A DNA stretch of 64,000 bases from positions 5,415,501-5,479,500 of the forward strand of contig NZ_PJMS01000001.1 in NCBI RefSeq assembly GCF_002846555.1, written 5' to 3'. Made by a program: the position numbers and the translations under genes. Positions 24,545 through 33,263 of this stretch are shown in pieces. How positions within the stretch are numbered: the first letter of the stretch is position 1; each line of letters begins with the position of its first letter. This DNA comes from Aquimarina sp. MAR_2010_214 (GTDB taxonomy: Bacteria > Bacteroidota > Bacteroidia > Flavobacteriales > Flavobacteriaceae). The notes under the pieces were generated by a model that was not told the DNA's origin, searched no databases, and saw only the letters and a list, made by a program, of their open reading frames with translations.

Positions 24545-25291
24545 ATGACAACATTCAAAAACAAGACAGCCTTAGTTATTGGTGGTACTAGCGGAATCGG
24601 TAAAGCTACCGTAAATACTTTAATCGAAGGGGGTGCTACCGTGCATGTAGTAGGGAGAAATATATCCAAAATACCAGATGCAGATAACATGATTAAACAC
24701 CAGGTAGATATCACAGATACAGTCAGTGTAAATGAATTAACCAATACCATTTCTGGATTAGACCGCTTAGATTACCTGGTAAACGCATCAGGAATCTTTG
24801 GACCAAAAGCATTTTTGGATCATACAGTAGCGGATTATGATTCTTACCAAGACCTTAACAGAGGTTTCTTTTTTATTACTCAATCTGCTGCTAAGAAAAT
24901 GAAAGAAAATAATAGTGGATCTATTGTAAATGTCGGTTCGATGTGGGCAAAACAAGCTGTAAAAGCGACTCCTTCTTCCGCTTATTCTATGCAAAAAGCA
25001 GGACTACACACTCTTACTCAACACTTGGCAATGGAGCTCGCAGACCATGGGATTAGAGTAAATGCGGTATCTCCTGCTGTAGTCGAAACTCCAGTTTATG
25101 ATAGTGTTTTTGGAAGTGCAGAAGAAGCTAAAAAAGCATTAGTAGGATTTAATAATTTTCATCCTATAGGAAGAAATGGAACTCCACAAGATATTGCAAA
25201 TAGCATCACCTTTCTATTATCAGATAAAGCTTCCTGGGTAACCGGTGCGATATGGGATACCGATGGAGGTGTAATTGCCGGGCGTAATTAA
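24545..25291 (+). CDS. Short-chain dehydrogenase/reductase under TetR control
   Basis: A classical 248-residue SDR. The cofactor motif is GGTSGIGKA near residues 13-21, followed by a structural NASG motif (YLVNASG). The catalytic Ser and YxxxK are at [21 protein letters not shown], and [12 protein letters not shown] closes the fold. It reduces or oxidises an alcohol or carbonyl with NAD(P), and the substrate is unknown. The perfect TetR operator 32 bases upstream suggests that the TetR neighbour controls it directly and that its substrate may be the inducer. Confidence 0.93.
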   Translation: MTTFKNKTALVIGGTSGIGKATVNTLIEGGATVHVVGRNISKIPDADNMIKHQVDITDTVSVNELTNTISGLDRLDYLVNASGIFGPKAFLDHTVADYDSYQDLNRGFFFITQSAAKKMKENNSGSIVNVGSMWAKQAVKATPSSAYSMQKAGLHTLTQHLAMELADHGIRVNAVSPAVVETPVYDSVFGSAEEAKKALVGFNNFHPIGRNGTPQDIANSITFLLSDKASWVTGAIWDTDGGVIAGRN

Positions 25292-25380
25292 CCAAATACA
25301 CAAGACTAGTTCTATATAGTGTTATTACTATTATTCGTCTTATCAAAAAACAAGAATTGTAAATTCATAAAATAACATTC

Positions 25381-25410
25381 GAGTAAAGTCTCAAAAAAGA
25401 GGCTTTACTC
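25381..25410. terminator. 12-bp hairpin just upstream of the amine oxidase gene
   Basis: GAGTAAAGTCTC and GAGGCTTTACTC pair over 12 positions with one wobble around an A6 loop. It lies 90 bases after the SDR stop but only 16 bases before the next ATG, and no T tract follows on the plus strand. It could be a terminator or a leader hairpin that limits translation of the oxidase. Confidence 0.45.
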
Positions 25411-25426
25411 TCCATATTTAACCATA

Positions 25427-26479
25427 ATGAAATCAGAAGTACTTATAATTGGTGCAGGATTAACAGGATTATTACTAGCATATAGATTAAAAAAGCAAGA
25501 TATTTCTTTTAAAGTTATCGAAGCCAGAAGTAGAATTGGAGGTAGAATACATACTGTTCTTACAAACGATGAAACACCAATAGAAATGGGAGCTACCTGG
25601 ATAGGAATCCAGCATCAGGAGTTATTAAAAGTAGTAGAGGAATTAAAACTTCCTGTTTTTGAACAATTCATGAAAGGGAATGCACTATTCGAACCCCTAT
25701 CTACTTCCCCACCTCAACAAATACAATTACCACCTAATCAACAACCAAGTTATCGGATACAAGGAGGAACTATTGCATTACTCAATACTTTGGCTTCACC
25801 TTTGGATAAGAAAGAACTTGTTTTAAATGAAAAAATAACAAGTATTCATTATTCAAAAAATCAATTTGAAATTAATACTGCAAACCACAACTATCACGTA
25901 AATAAAGTAGTGTCTACATTGCCACCTAGGCTTCTGGTAAACACAATACATTTTAATCCTCCTTTACCTAAAAACAGTATTGAAATAGCAAATAATACCC
26001 ATACCTGGATGGGAGATTCTATAAAATTTGGGATTTCTTACAAAAGGCCATTTTGGAAGGAAAACAAATATTCAGGAACTGTATTTAGTAATGTGGGGCC
26101 TATAACAGAACTATATGATCATTCGAATGATAGAAACACCAAATATGCTCTAAAAGGCTTTTTACAAAGTGAAATGCATATGGAGACCGAAAAGAATAGA
26201 AAATCTAAGGTGATACATCAACTCCAAAAACTCTTTGGTAATGATGCCTTAGAATACTCCCAGTATAAGGAAAAAATCTGGAGAAAAGAACCCAATACCT
26301 TTAAGGGTTCTGAACATTTTATCTTTCCTCATCAAAATAATGGCCATCCTGTCTACCAAAAAGTTTTTTTTGACAACAACTTATTTATTGCCGGAGCCGA
26401 AACTGCAATCCAATTTGGAGGATATATGGAAGGTGCGGTTCAAAGTGCACAATCCATATATCAAAAATTAAAAGGATAA
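25427..26479 (+). CDS. FAD-dependent amine oxidase family protein
   Basis: A 350-residue flavoprotein. The N-terminal dinucleotide-binding motif LIIGAGLTGLLLAYRL is followed by the family signature EARSRIGGRIHT and MGATWIG. The C-terminal FAD motif is FIAGAETAIQFGGYMEGAVQSA. This is the monoamine oxidase/protoporphyrinogen oxidase fold, and it is short compared with eukaryotic MAO. The substrate cannot be assigned. A hairpin at 25381-25410 separates it from the SDR gene. Confidence 0.9.
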   Translation: MKSEVLIIGAGLTGLLLAYRLKKQDISFKVIEARSRIGGRIHTVLTNDETPIEMGATWIGIQHQELLKVVEELKLPVFEQFMKGNALFEPLSTSPPQQIQLPPNQQPSYRIQGGTIALLNTLASPLDKKELVLNEKITSIHYSKNQFEINTANHNYHVNKVVSTLPPRLLVNTIHFNPPLPKNSIEIANNTHTWMGDSIKFGISYKRPFWKENKYSGTVFSNVGPITELYDHSNDRNTKYALKGFLQSEMHMETEKNRKSKVIHQLQKLFGNDALEYSQYKEKIWRKEPNTFKGSEHFIFPHQNNGHPVYQKVFFDNNLFIAGAETAIQFGGYMEGAVQSAQSIYQKLKG

Positions 26480-26482
26480 CTC

Positions 26483-28123
26483 CTACTCTAACACAAAGGA
26501 TAACACTTTTCCTGTAGCTCCGTTAGGAAAAGTAATTCCTAATAAAGCAGAGATAGTAGACGCAATATCCGGGATATATGTTTCTTGAGTTGTACTTCCT
26601 TTTTGTATTCCTTTCCCAAAAAACAATAAAGGAGCATGAGTATCATAAGCCAGGCCACTCCCATGAGTTGAACCTGTTTTAGAATAAGATATCGTAGCAG
26701 GATCCATCACATATACCACATCACCACTTCTTTTTTGATTATATCCTTTTTGAATCAATGCTGCAATACCTGTAACATATTCACCTGTTTCTAATTGATT
26801 TCTGGTAAACACTTTATCAATTTGATTTTCCTGAAGTATATAATGAGCGAGTGCTTTCTCTAGATTTTCAGCAGATATTGCATTCTTTTTCAATATATTA
26901 TAATTAAAAAACACTTGATTGTTTGATATATTTTCGATCAACCCATCTACTTTAAATTGTGCTTTTACAAATGCTTTAACTTTAGTTGTAAATGCATCTC
27001 TATCAAAGTAACCTGCAGGAATTTTAACAGATTTCAAATATGACGGTACATGTACAGCTCCATGATCAGCTGTAAGGAAAACAGTATATTGCCCCTTACC
27101 TACTTTAGTATCCAGAGTATCAAAAAAACGTTCTAAATCTTTATCTAATCGCAAATATGTATCTTGAATTTCTTTAGAATTTACTCCAAAGTTATGCCCA
27201 ACATAATCTGTACTAGAAAAACTCACCGTGAGAAAATCAGTAGTCTTATCACCTCCCAGTTGTTCTCCTTCGATTGCAGCAATTGCAAAATCGGTAGTTA
27301 AGCTGTTTCCATAAGCCGAAGCTTTAATGATATCATATCCCATATTCTGATCTTTTAACTTTGCTAGATCATAAGGAAACGTAGCTGTTTCTTTACCTTT
27401 AAATCCACCTTCAAACTGATTTTGATCAGGGCCACTTTCTGTATATGTATTGATATCATAAAGAGTATTCCATACTTTTAAGTAAGACTCTGCCTGGTTA
27501 GAAGCATTAAATTTTTTAACCCAATCTGGTAGTTCGTTACGATAATAGGTACTTGTTATCCATTTTCCTTCATCTTTACCTCTAAACCAATATGCACCAT
27601 TAGCAGAATGACCAGCTGGTAGAATAGCACCTCGGTCTTTTATTGCAATACCAATTGTTTTTCCTTTTAATTGTGTATGCAATCTATTTTGATCACTTAT
27701 AGTAGACGTTTTCATGCGATGAGGAGACATTCGTTCCATTTCGCTATTGGATCCTACCGCTTTGACCAACGAATCGCTTGCACAATACACCATTGCTTTA
27801 CCAAATTTATCATACCAATGATTAGAGATAATTCCATGATTTTTTGGCGTAGTCCCTGTATATACAGATGCATGACCAGGCCCTGTATAAGTAGGTACAT
27901 AATTAAAATGATTGTTTTTGCAATTAAAACCTTCATTAATCATACGTTTAAATCCCTTATCACCGAATCGATTATAGAAACGCGTTAAATAATCGTATCG
28001 CATTTGGTCTACAACAATACCAACTACCAGCCTTGGTGAACTATTGATCTGAACAGCTTCCTGTGCTTTACAGGGTATGCTGCACAATACAACTAATAAG
28101 ATTAGAAATATTCTTTTTGTCAT
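26483..28123 (-). CDS. pafA: PafA-type phosphate-irrepressible alkaline phosphatase
   Basis: A secreted or periplasmic phosphomonoesterase of the alkaline phosphatase superfamily that releases phosphate from organic esters even when phosphate is plentiful. The signal peptide is MTKRIFLILLVVLCSIPCKAQ. The metal site Asp is in GIVVDQMRYD, and the nucleophile Thr is T80 in TYTGPGHAS. Later metal ligands lie in STDYVGHNFG and TADHGAVHVP, and the C-terminal His region is THGSGLAYDTHAP. The length of 546 residues agrees with PafA of Flavobacteriia. The -7 element TACATTTG lies 38 bases upstream. Confidence 0.93.
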   Translation of the reverse strand: MTKRIFLILLVVLCSIPCKAQEAVQINSSPRLVVGIVVDQMRYDYLTRFYNRFGDKGFKRMINEGFNCKNNHFNYVPTYTGPGHASVYTGTTPKNHGIISNHWYDKFGKAMVYCASDSLVKAVGSNSEMERMSPHRMKTSTISDQNRLHTQLKGKTIGIAIKDRGAILPAGHSANGAYWFRGKDEGKWITSTYYRNELPDWVKKFNASNQAESYLKVWNTLYDINTYTESGPDQNQFEGGFKGKETATFPYDLAKLKDQNMGYDIIKASAYGNSLTTDFAIAAIEGEQLGGDKTTDFLTVSFSSTDYVGHNFGVNSKEIQDTYLRLDKDLERFFDTLDTKVGKGQYTVFLTADHGAVHVPSYLKSVKIPAGYFDRDAFTTKVKAFVKAQFKVDGLIENISNNQVFFNYNILKKNAISAENLEKALAHYILQENQIDKVFTRNQLETGEYVTGIAALIQKGYNQKRSGDVVYVMDPATISYSKTGSTHGSGLAYDTHAPLLFFGKGIQKGSTTQETYIPDIASTISALLGITFPNGATGKVLSFVLE

Positions 28124-28160
28124 TATATTTTGAGTTTAAATAGCTAAAATACTATTACTA

Positions 28161-28168
28161 CAAATGTA
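28161..28168 (-). promoter_or_regulatory. -7 promoter element of pafA
   Basis: The minus strand reads TACATTTG, matching TAnnTTTG. The predicted leader is about 35 bases. Confidence 0.55.
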
Positions 28169-28236
28169 AAACTTTAATAGAAGGTTAAATGCTATGGATA
28201 TTTTTTTTTCTATTTTAGCCTTTCTAATTATAATGC

Positions 28237-28974
28237 ATGTTTTACTTAGACGATATTGGTCGCTATTTTTTAATGTTAAAAGGTGTTTTTAGTCGAATGA
28301 CTAAAGGTTCTGTAATACGGAATCTAATATTTAAAGAGATAGATGATCTAATTATTGGTTCTTTAGGAATAACCATATTTTTAGCCTTTTTTATTGGTGC
28401 TGTTGTAGCTATTCAAACTGCACTTAATCTTACGAATCCTCTAATTCCTAAAAAACTTATTGCTTTTGCATCAAGGCAATCTGTAATACTTGAATTTGCT
28501 CCCACATTTATTTCTGTTATCATGGCAGGTAAAGTAGGCTCTTTTATTACCTCAAGTATTGGTACAATGCGAGTAACCGAGCAAATCGATGCACTAGAGG
28601 TAATGGGTATCAACTCTCTCAATTATTTAGTTTTCCCTAAAATCATTGCCATGCTTACTTATCCTTTTATTATTGCGATAGCAATGTTTGTAGGTATATT
28701 TGGAGGATATGTTGCTGGAGTTTATGGGGGATTTATTTCTAGCTCAGAATTTTTGACAGGACTGCGAGAGGAGTTTATTCCTTATCACCTGATATATGCT
28801 TTTATAAAAACTTTTTTATATTCTTTTCTACTAGCAACCATACCATCATTTCATGGGTATTATATGAAAGGTGGTGCACTAGAAGTTGGTAAAGCAAGTA
28901 CTTCTGCATTTGTATGGACTACGGTTTCTATTGTCATATCTAATTATATTCTCACTCAACTATTATTAAGCTAA
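28237..28974 (+). CDS. mlaE: MlaE/YrbE-type lipid ABC transporter permease
   Basis: An inner-membrane permease of 245 residues with about five or six helices. Family landmarks are LAFFIGAVVAIQTAL, the EFAPTFISVIMAGKVGSFITSSIGTMRVTEQIDALEVMGINSL core (the coupling region of MlaE) and PFIIAIAMFVGIFGGY. MlaE with MlaF moves phospholipids between outer and inner membranes. Its stop codon overlaps the start of the ATPase gene by one base (TAATG), so translation is coupled. No substrate-binding mlaD gene is next to it. Confidence 0.93.
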   Translation: MFYLDDIGRYFLMLKGVFSRMTKGSVIRNLIFKEIDDLIIGSLGITIFLAFFIGAVVAIQTALNLTNPLIPKKLIAFASRQSVILEFAPTFISVIMAGKVGSFITSSIGTMRVTEQIDALEVMGINSLNYLVFPKIIAMLTYPFIIAIAMFVGIFGGYVAGVYGGFISSSEFLTGLREEFIPYHLIYAFIKTFLYSFLLATIPSFHGYYMKGGALEVGKASTSAFVWTTVSIVISNYILTQLLLS

Positions 28975-29738
28975 TGATAGAAGTTACCAATTTACATAAA
29001 GGGTTTAACGGAGAAGAAATTCTAAAAGGAATTACTACAACCTTTGATAGAGGCAAAACTAATCTCATCATTGGTACCAGTGGAAGTGGTAAAACTGTAT
29101 TCTTAAAATGCTTACTTGGCCTTTTTACTCCAGAGCAAGGTTCTATTTGCTATGATGGCAGTACTTATTCTGAACTCAATGAAGAAGAACAAAGAGACCT
29201 AAGAGAACAAATGGGAATGGTTTTTCAAGGCAGCGCTCTATTTGATTCTATGACAGTAGAAGAAAATGTAATGTTTCCTCTAATGATGTTTACCAAACAG
29301 AAAAAGGAAGAAATGTTAGAAAGAGTTCATGAGGTTTTAGATCGTGTACATCTTGAAAATGCTGAGAAAAAATTACCTTCAGAAATTAGCGGTGGGATGC
29401 AAAAGCGTGTCGCTATAGCCCGTGCCATAGTAACACGACCAAAATACCTATTCTGTGATGAACCTAATTCTGGACTTGATCCCAGAACGGCTATTGTTAT
29501 AGATAACCTTATTAAAGAAATTACCGAAGAATATAATATCACTACAGTAATTAATACACATGATATGAATTCGGTAATGGAAATTGGAGAAAAAATCGTT
29601 TTTCTTAAAAATGGACACCTGGAATGGGAAGGTGATAAAACCCAAATATTTAAAACCGATAACAAAGCAGTAACCGATTTTGTATACTCTTCTAATTTGT
29701 TTAAAAAAGTTCGAGACGCTCAATTAAAAGGATTATAA
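28974..29738 (+). CDS. mlaF: MlaF-type ABC transporter ATP-binding protein
   Basis: A 254-residue ATPase. Walker A is GTSGSGKT (residues 34-41), the signature is EISGGMQKR, Walker B is YLFCDEPNSGLDP, and the switch His is in NTHDMNS. It powers the MlaE permease encoded immediately upstream, with a one-base overlap. The transporter keeps outer-membrane lipid asymmetry, or imports lipids in an Mce-type system. Mce/MlaD and the outer-membrane partner must be encoded elsewhere. Confidence 0.94.
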   Translation: MIEVTNLHKGFNGEEILKGITTTFDRGKTNLIIGTSGSGKTVFLKCLLGLFTPEQGSICYDGSTYSELNEEEQRDLREQMGMVFQGSALFDSMTVEENVMFPLMMFTKQKKEEMLERVHEVLDRVHLENAEKKLPSEISGGMQKRVAIARAIVTRPKYLFCDEPNSGLDPRTAIVIDNLIKEITEEYNITTVINTHDMNSVMEIGEKIVFLKNGHLEWEGDKTQIFKTDNKAVTDFVYSSNLFKKVRDAQLKGL

Positions 29739-29764
29739 CTATCAGCTTAGACAAAAGCTATCTA

Positions 29765-30394
29765 CTACGTATTAGTTCGCCTTACCATTGATAATAATAC
29801 TCCACTAAAAATCAATAGAGATCCTATGATTTTATTTTGCAAATGAATTTTTTCTTTGTTTTCAAGATATTTTTTTAACCTGGATGCAAATCTAACATAC
29901 ATAAAAAGACTGATTCCATCTATCAACAGATAAGTTATTCCCAGTAATAGTACTTGAGGTGCAAAAGCAAGACTTTCATCAATAAACAACGGAAATAATG
30001 CAGCAAAAAACACAATTGCTTTTGGGTTAGATGCCGACATAAAAAAGCCTTCACTGTATAATTTTAAAAAATCTTTTTCTCTATTCTCTTTTTTGAATTG
30101 CTCGACATTTGGTTTTGAAATAATTTTTGTCACCCCCATATATATCAAATATCCAACACCAATCCATTTTATCAGTCCAAAAATGTCTCCCGAAGAAATA
30201 ACAATAGATGCTAATCCCAGAGAGGACAAAAGTATTTGTATAGCATTTGCAGATAAGTCTCCGAATATCGTTCCAACTGTTTTCTTTGTTCCATAATTCA
30301 TACTATTAGCAGAAGCAAGTAGTACACTTGGTCCTGGAGTCACTGCAATAATGAATACTGTTCCGATAAATGAAATCCATAGTGTTAAATTCAT
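29765..30394 (-). CDS. LysE-family amino acid exporter
   Basis: A 209-residue membrane protein with about six hydrophobic segments. The N terminus has the LysE/RhtB hallmark AVTPGPSVLLASANSMNYG, and FMSASNPKAIVFFAALFPLF follows in the middle. These proteins export amino acids or homoserine lactone-like compounds. It converges on mlaF and lies 130 bases after the YciI gene. The substrate is unknown. Confidence 0.92.
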   Translation of the reverse strand: MNLTLWISFIGTVFIIAVTPGPSVLLASANSMNYGTKKTVGTIFGDLSANAIQILLSSLGLASIVISSGDIFGLIKWIGVGYLIYMGVTKIISKPNVEQFKKENREKDFLKLYSEGFFMSASNPKAIVFFAALFPLFIDESLAFAPQVLLLGITYLLIDGISLFMYVRFASRLKKYLENKEKIHLQNKIIGSLLIFSGVLLSMVRRTNT

Positions 30395-30524
30395 GTGCTA
30401 ACTTTTATGATATATTTCTTGGTTTATTTTGTTTAAAGCTACTAAATTTTCTACTACTTCTCACATCAACTATTCATATGATACTGTATCCTGAATTTTT
30501 CAATGCTTCTCATCTTTATTCTTT

Positions 30525-30812
30525 TTATTTACAATAACGCCCCAAATCTACTGTACTCATTACCGGTATAAACTCTACCAAGTTATATTCTGCTACTTCT
30601 TTTTGTATTAGCGGATCTTTATCTAAGATTTCATAAACTTCTTCTTCTGAATCACAATTTGCAATTACAACCCCTCTTGTTCTAGGTGATTTGGGCCCTC
30701 CTAATATAAATTTCCCCATCTTGTATTGTTCTGAAATATAATTACGATGGACTTCAGTAAAACGATTAACTTCTTCTATTGGTTTAATAAAATTAAAATT
30801 GACAATAAACAT
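30525..30812 (-). CDS. YciI-family protein
   Basis: A 95-residue dimeric alpha-beta barrel protein of the YciI group. The signature lies in the NRFTEVHRNYISEQYKMGKFILGGPKSPRTRGVV stretch, with a conserved His and the Asp of IANCDSEEEVYEILDKDPLIQ. Its reaction is not established for most members; some act as dehydrochlorinase-like enzymes. It is the last gene of the HxlR-nudC-DinB-YciI run, with a 16-base gap. Confidence 0.88.
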   Translation of the reverse strand: MFIVNFNFIKPIEEVNRFTEVHRNYISEQYKMGKFILGGPKSPRTRGVVIANCDSEEEVYEILDKDPLIQKEVAEYNLVEFIPVMSTVDLGRYCK

Positions 30813-30828
30813 AATATACTCTATAATT

Positions 30829-31392
30829 TTAGTTATTATTTATTTGAATCTCTTCTGGTTTTATACCTAAATACCTTTCTTTTATAATATTAAAATGCCG
30901 TAACTCATGTCCTGCAATATGATATACTAATCCTCTTACAGTTCTGCTATTAATATTCCCAGAAGACATCCCGCTTCTCATAAAACAATCATCTGGCAAA
31001 TAGTTAAACAATGCTATGGTTGATTTTCTTACTACTTCATATTCGTCGAATATGCTTTCTAAACTTCTATCATTGGCTTTAGAATAAATTGCATACTCAT
31101 TTTCTTCGAATCCAGGCAAAGGCGTTTTGTCATTTCTTGCATACCGTAATGCGCGATATGAAAAAATACGTTCATCGTCAATAATGTGTACCAGGATTTC
31201 TTTAATAGTCCACTTATTCTTAGCATACCTATGGTACAATTTTCCTTCTGGCAGGTTGCATATAAAGTTTTTGATTGTAATGAAGTTATCCCACAAATGA
31301 TTTAAAATCTTACCATCATCCTGCAACAAATTCATATACATATGAGAATAAGCAGGAAACTCACCAGAAACAGGCTTATTAATTTCCCTCAT
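30829..31392 (-). CDS. DinB-superfamily protein
   Basis: A 187-residue four-helix-bundle protein of the DinB/YfiT type, usually a metal-dependent thiol transferase or of unknown role. The expected three His ligands are seen: one in KEILVHIIDDERI and two in HIAGHELRHFNIIKERY. It starts 5 bases after nudC and precedes the YciI gene, so it is probably co-transcribed in the HxlR-controlled unit. It may handle a reactive small molecule, but there is no direct evidence for the substrate. Confidence 0.88.
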   Translation of the reverse strand: MREINKPVSGEFPAYSHMYMNLLQDDGKILNHLWDNFITIKNFICNLPEGKLYHRYAKNKWTIKEILVHIIDDERIFSYRALRYARNDKTPLPGFEENEYAIYSKANDRSLESIFDEYEVVRKSTIALFNYLPDDCFMRSGMSSGNINSRTVRGLVYHIAGHELRHFNIIKERYLGIKPEEIQINNN

Positions 31393-31397
31393 AACGC

Positions 31398-32306
31398 TTA
31401 GTTTAGATTGTTATTTGCCCAGGTTTCTATTAAAAATCTAGCGATAGAATCTGGTCTTGAAAGTGTTAACTCTCCTTTTGACGCAAGCTTATGTATTTCT
31501 TCTGCCGAAAACCAAGCTGCATCTTTAATTTCTTCGCCATCTACCTGAAATGCCATTTGCTCTACTTCTGCAACAAACCCCATCATCAAAGATGATGAAA
31601 ATGACCATGGTTGTGAATCAACATAGCGTAAATTAGTCACCTCAACATTCACTTCTTCTTTCATTTCTCTGGCTACAGCATCTTCAAGGCTTTCACCAAT
31701 CTCAACAAACCCAGCAAATGTGGAACATATATACCCTTTATCTATTTTTCTTTTACTCAATAAACATAATGGTTGCCCTTTTTTCGGTTTATATTCAATA
31801 AGTACAATAATAGCTGGTGAGATTTGTGGATAGAAAATTGTAGAACATTTCGGATTTTTACATTTCTTACTATGCCCATTTTCCCAGCTTTTGGTATCTA
31901 CTCCACAAGCGCCACAAAATCTGGTTATCTGATGCCATTTATTAATACCTAAAGCATAGGCCAAAAGTGCCGCCTGTTCATTTTCTAATTGACCAACCAG
32001 ATCCCTAACATCATAAAATCGACCCCCTTTTAAAATTTCTGAAACACTTTCTATATTTGCTTTTGTTAGTTCGGCTGTCCATATTTTTTTGTCTTTCTGT
32101 ATTCCTAAAAAAGAGCTACTAAGGGAAACCTGAGTAAATAATTCTAAAGGAAACAACGCTAACTCTTTTCTTTCCTTTTCGTGAAAGAAATAAAATTTAT
32201 GCTGAAACGACACAATCAAAACATCATTTGCAGAAATTGTCGAAGAAGCCTTTCTATTTTCAATATCTCTATCAAAAAAAGGATTACTATAGTATTGTTT
32301 TTTCAT
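31398..32306 (-). CDS. nudC: NAD+ diphosphatase / NADH pyrophosphatase NudC
   Basis: NudC cleaves NADH or removes NAD caps from RNA. From the ATG at 32306 the protein has 302 residues. It has a zinc ribbon (CGACGVDTKSWENGHSKKCKNPKC) followed by the Nudix box GFVEIGESLEDAVAREMKEEVNV, and the downstream QPWSFSSSLM of the NudC family. This start overlaps the end of the hxlR gene as ATGA (32303-32306), implying translational coupling, so I prefer it to a longer frame starting at 32342. An NAD-related enzyme under an HxlR redox-type regulator is a plausible stress pairing. Confidence 0.95.
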   Translation of the reverse strand: MKKQYYSNPFFDRDIENRKASSTISANDVLIVSFQHKFYFFHEKERKELALFPLELFTQVSLSSSFLGIQKDKKIWTAELTKANIESVSEILKGGRFYDVRDLVGQLENEQAALLAYALGINKWHQITRFCGACGVDTKSWENGHSKKCKNPKCSTIFYPQISPAIIVLIEYKPKKGQPLCLLSKRKIDKGYICSTFAGFVEIGESLEDAVAREMKEEVNVEVTNLRYVDSQPWSFSSSLMMGFVAEVEQMAFQVDGEEIKDAAWFSAEEIHKLASKGELTLSRPDSIARFLIETWANNNLN

Positions 32307-32635
32307 TTTGAGGGATAGTTCTTTGCCCAGGTTTTTGCCCATTTACCCAGAGGAGATAATAATTCAAATAACTCTTTTCCTTGTTGAGTTAACATATATC
32401 CATCAATAGACCGTTCAATAAGGTGAGATTCTGTTAATTCTTTTAACCTCTTGTTCAGCGTAGTAGGAGAAATTGACTCACAATACTCTTGTAACTTTCT
32501 AAACGTACTTGGACCTCTATACAAATGCCATATTACTCCCATAGTCCAACTTCTTCCTAAAAGATCAAAAAGAGCCATAATAGGTTGTCCGGTTTTTGAT
32601 CCTCTAACTGGTTTTCCTGGTTTTGGTGTTGCCAT
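32303..32635 (-). CDS. HxlR-family winged-helix regulator
   Basis: A compact regulator of about 110 residues: LLGRSWTMGVIWHLYRGPSTFRKLQEYCESISPTTLNKRLKEL is the HxlR winged helix, followed by a short C-terminal helix (LFELLSPLGKWAKTWAKNY). The ATG at 32635 is chosen because the -7 element TAGCTTTG and the operator lie just upstream; the longer frame would start inside the operator. HxlR proteins often sense aldehydes, quinones or disulfide stress, sometimes through a Cys (one Cys is in QEYCES). It is coupled to nudC by ATGA. Confidence 0.9.
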   Translation of the reverse strand: MATPKPGKPVRGSKTGQPIMALFDLLGRSWTMGVIWHLYRGPSTFRKLQEYCESISPTTLNKRLKELTESHLIERSIDGYMLTQQGKELFELLSPLGKWAKTWAKNYPSK

Positions 32636-32661
32636 AATATAAATTGCTACATATTTAATAG

Positions 32662-32692
32662 CAAAGCTACATAAAATGTAGCATTTAAACAA
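32662..32692 (-). promoter_or_regulatory. Promoter and inverted-repeat operator of the HxlR operon
   Basis: GCTACAT-AAA-ATGTAGC (32666-32682) is a perfect 7-bp inverted repeat. It overlaps the minus-strand -7 element TAGCTTTG (32669 to 32662) and lies between it and a TTG at 32692-32690 (-33, 20-base spacing). This is the expected layout for autorepression by the HxlR protein. The predicted leader is about 24 bases. Confidence 0.6.
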
Positions 32693-32766
32693 CAAGAAAC
32701 AAATATCAACAAAACACTAGCTCTATCTTCCTGCTACTAATCTATTCAAAATGAGAAAGTAACTCA

Positions 32767-33252
32767 TTATAATTCGTTGGTCATTTTGCCAAGATTTATT
32801 TTTTCGGCTTTAGTAAAATATATTTCTCTTACATATTCCATTTTTCCCCACAGGTAAGTATTTCCCTTCAGTCCCTTTGTAGTTTTCATTCTTCTATTTA
32901 AGCGTCCAGTTTCTTTACCAGTTGCTTTTCTTCTCTCCCCTAACTCTCCATAGAGTTTAACAGCAGGGTGATTAGGGAATTTTCCTTTAAATAATGATTT
33001 GATCCAAAAAAAACGACTGCTATTTACTCCCAAGGCACATATATTCTTATTTTTTTTGGCATGATCTGGCAGTTTTGAAGGAAACTTTTCAAAATAGAAA
33101 CCAGTTTGATTGTCATTCAGAAATAATGACCCTATTGGTGTTACAGTTGGGTTATTATCAGCATCAACAGATGCAATCGACACATAAAAGTTAGATTTAA
33201 AACTTTTATTGAAGTGTTGTCTTATCGTATTCCAATCTGTTTGTATATTCAT
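32767..33252 (-). CDS. Pyridoxamine 5'-phosphate oxidase-like flavin-binding protein
   Basis: A 161-residue split-barrel protein of the PNPOx-like family that binds FMN or F420-type cofactors. Typical parts are NFYVSIASVDADNNPTVTPIGSLFL and the basic FEKFPSKLPDHAKKNKNICALG. It ends with a Lys-rich tail. True pyridoxamine oxidase activity is not implied. An IS1595-type element is inserted 20 bases before the start codon and has cut the gene off from its original promoter; the transposase runs in the same direction and may now supply transcription. Confidence 0.85.
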   Translation of the reverse strand: MNIQTDWNTIRQHFNKSFKSNFYVSIASVDADNNPTVTPIGSLFLNDNQTGFYFEKFPSKLPDHAKKNKNICALGVNSSRFFWIKSLFKGKFPNHPAVKLYGELGERRKATGKETGRLNRRMKTTKGLKGNTYLWGKMEYVREIYFTKAEKINLGKMTNEL

Positions 33253-33263
33253 TTTTACTTCTA

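Noticed and set aside
32307..32342. A 12-residue longer N terminus for nudC
   Set aside because: The ATG at 32306 has an ATGA overlap with hxlR and begins the conserved MKKQYYSNPFF start; the longer form would overlap the regulator gene more deeply.
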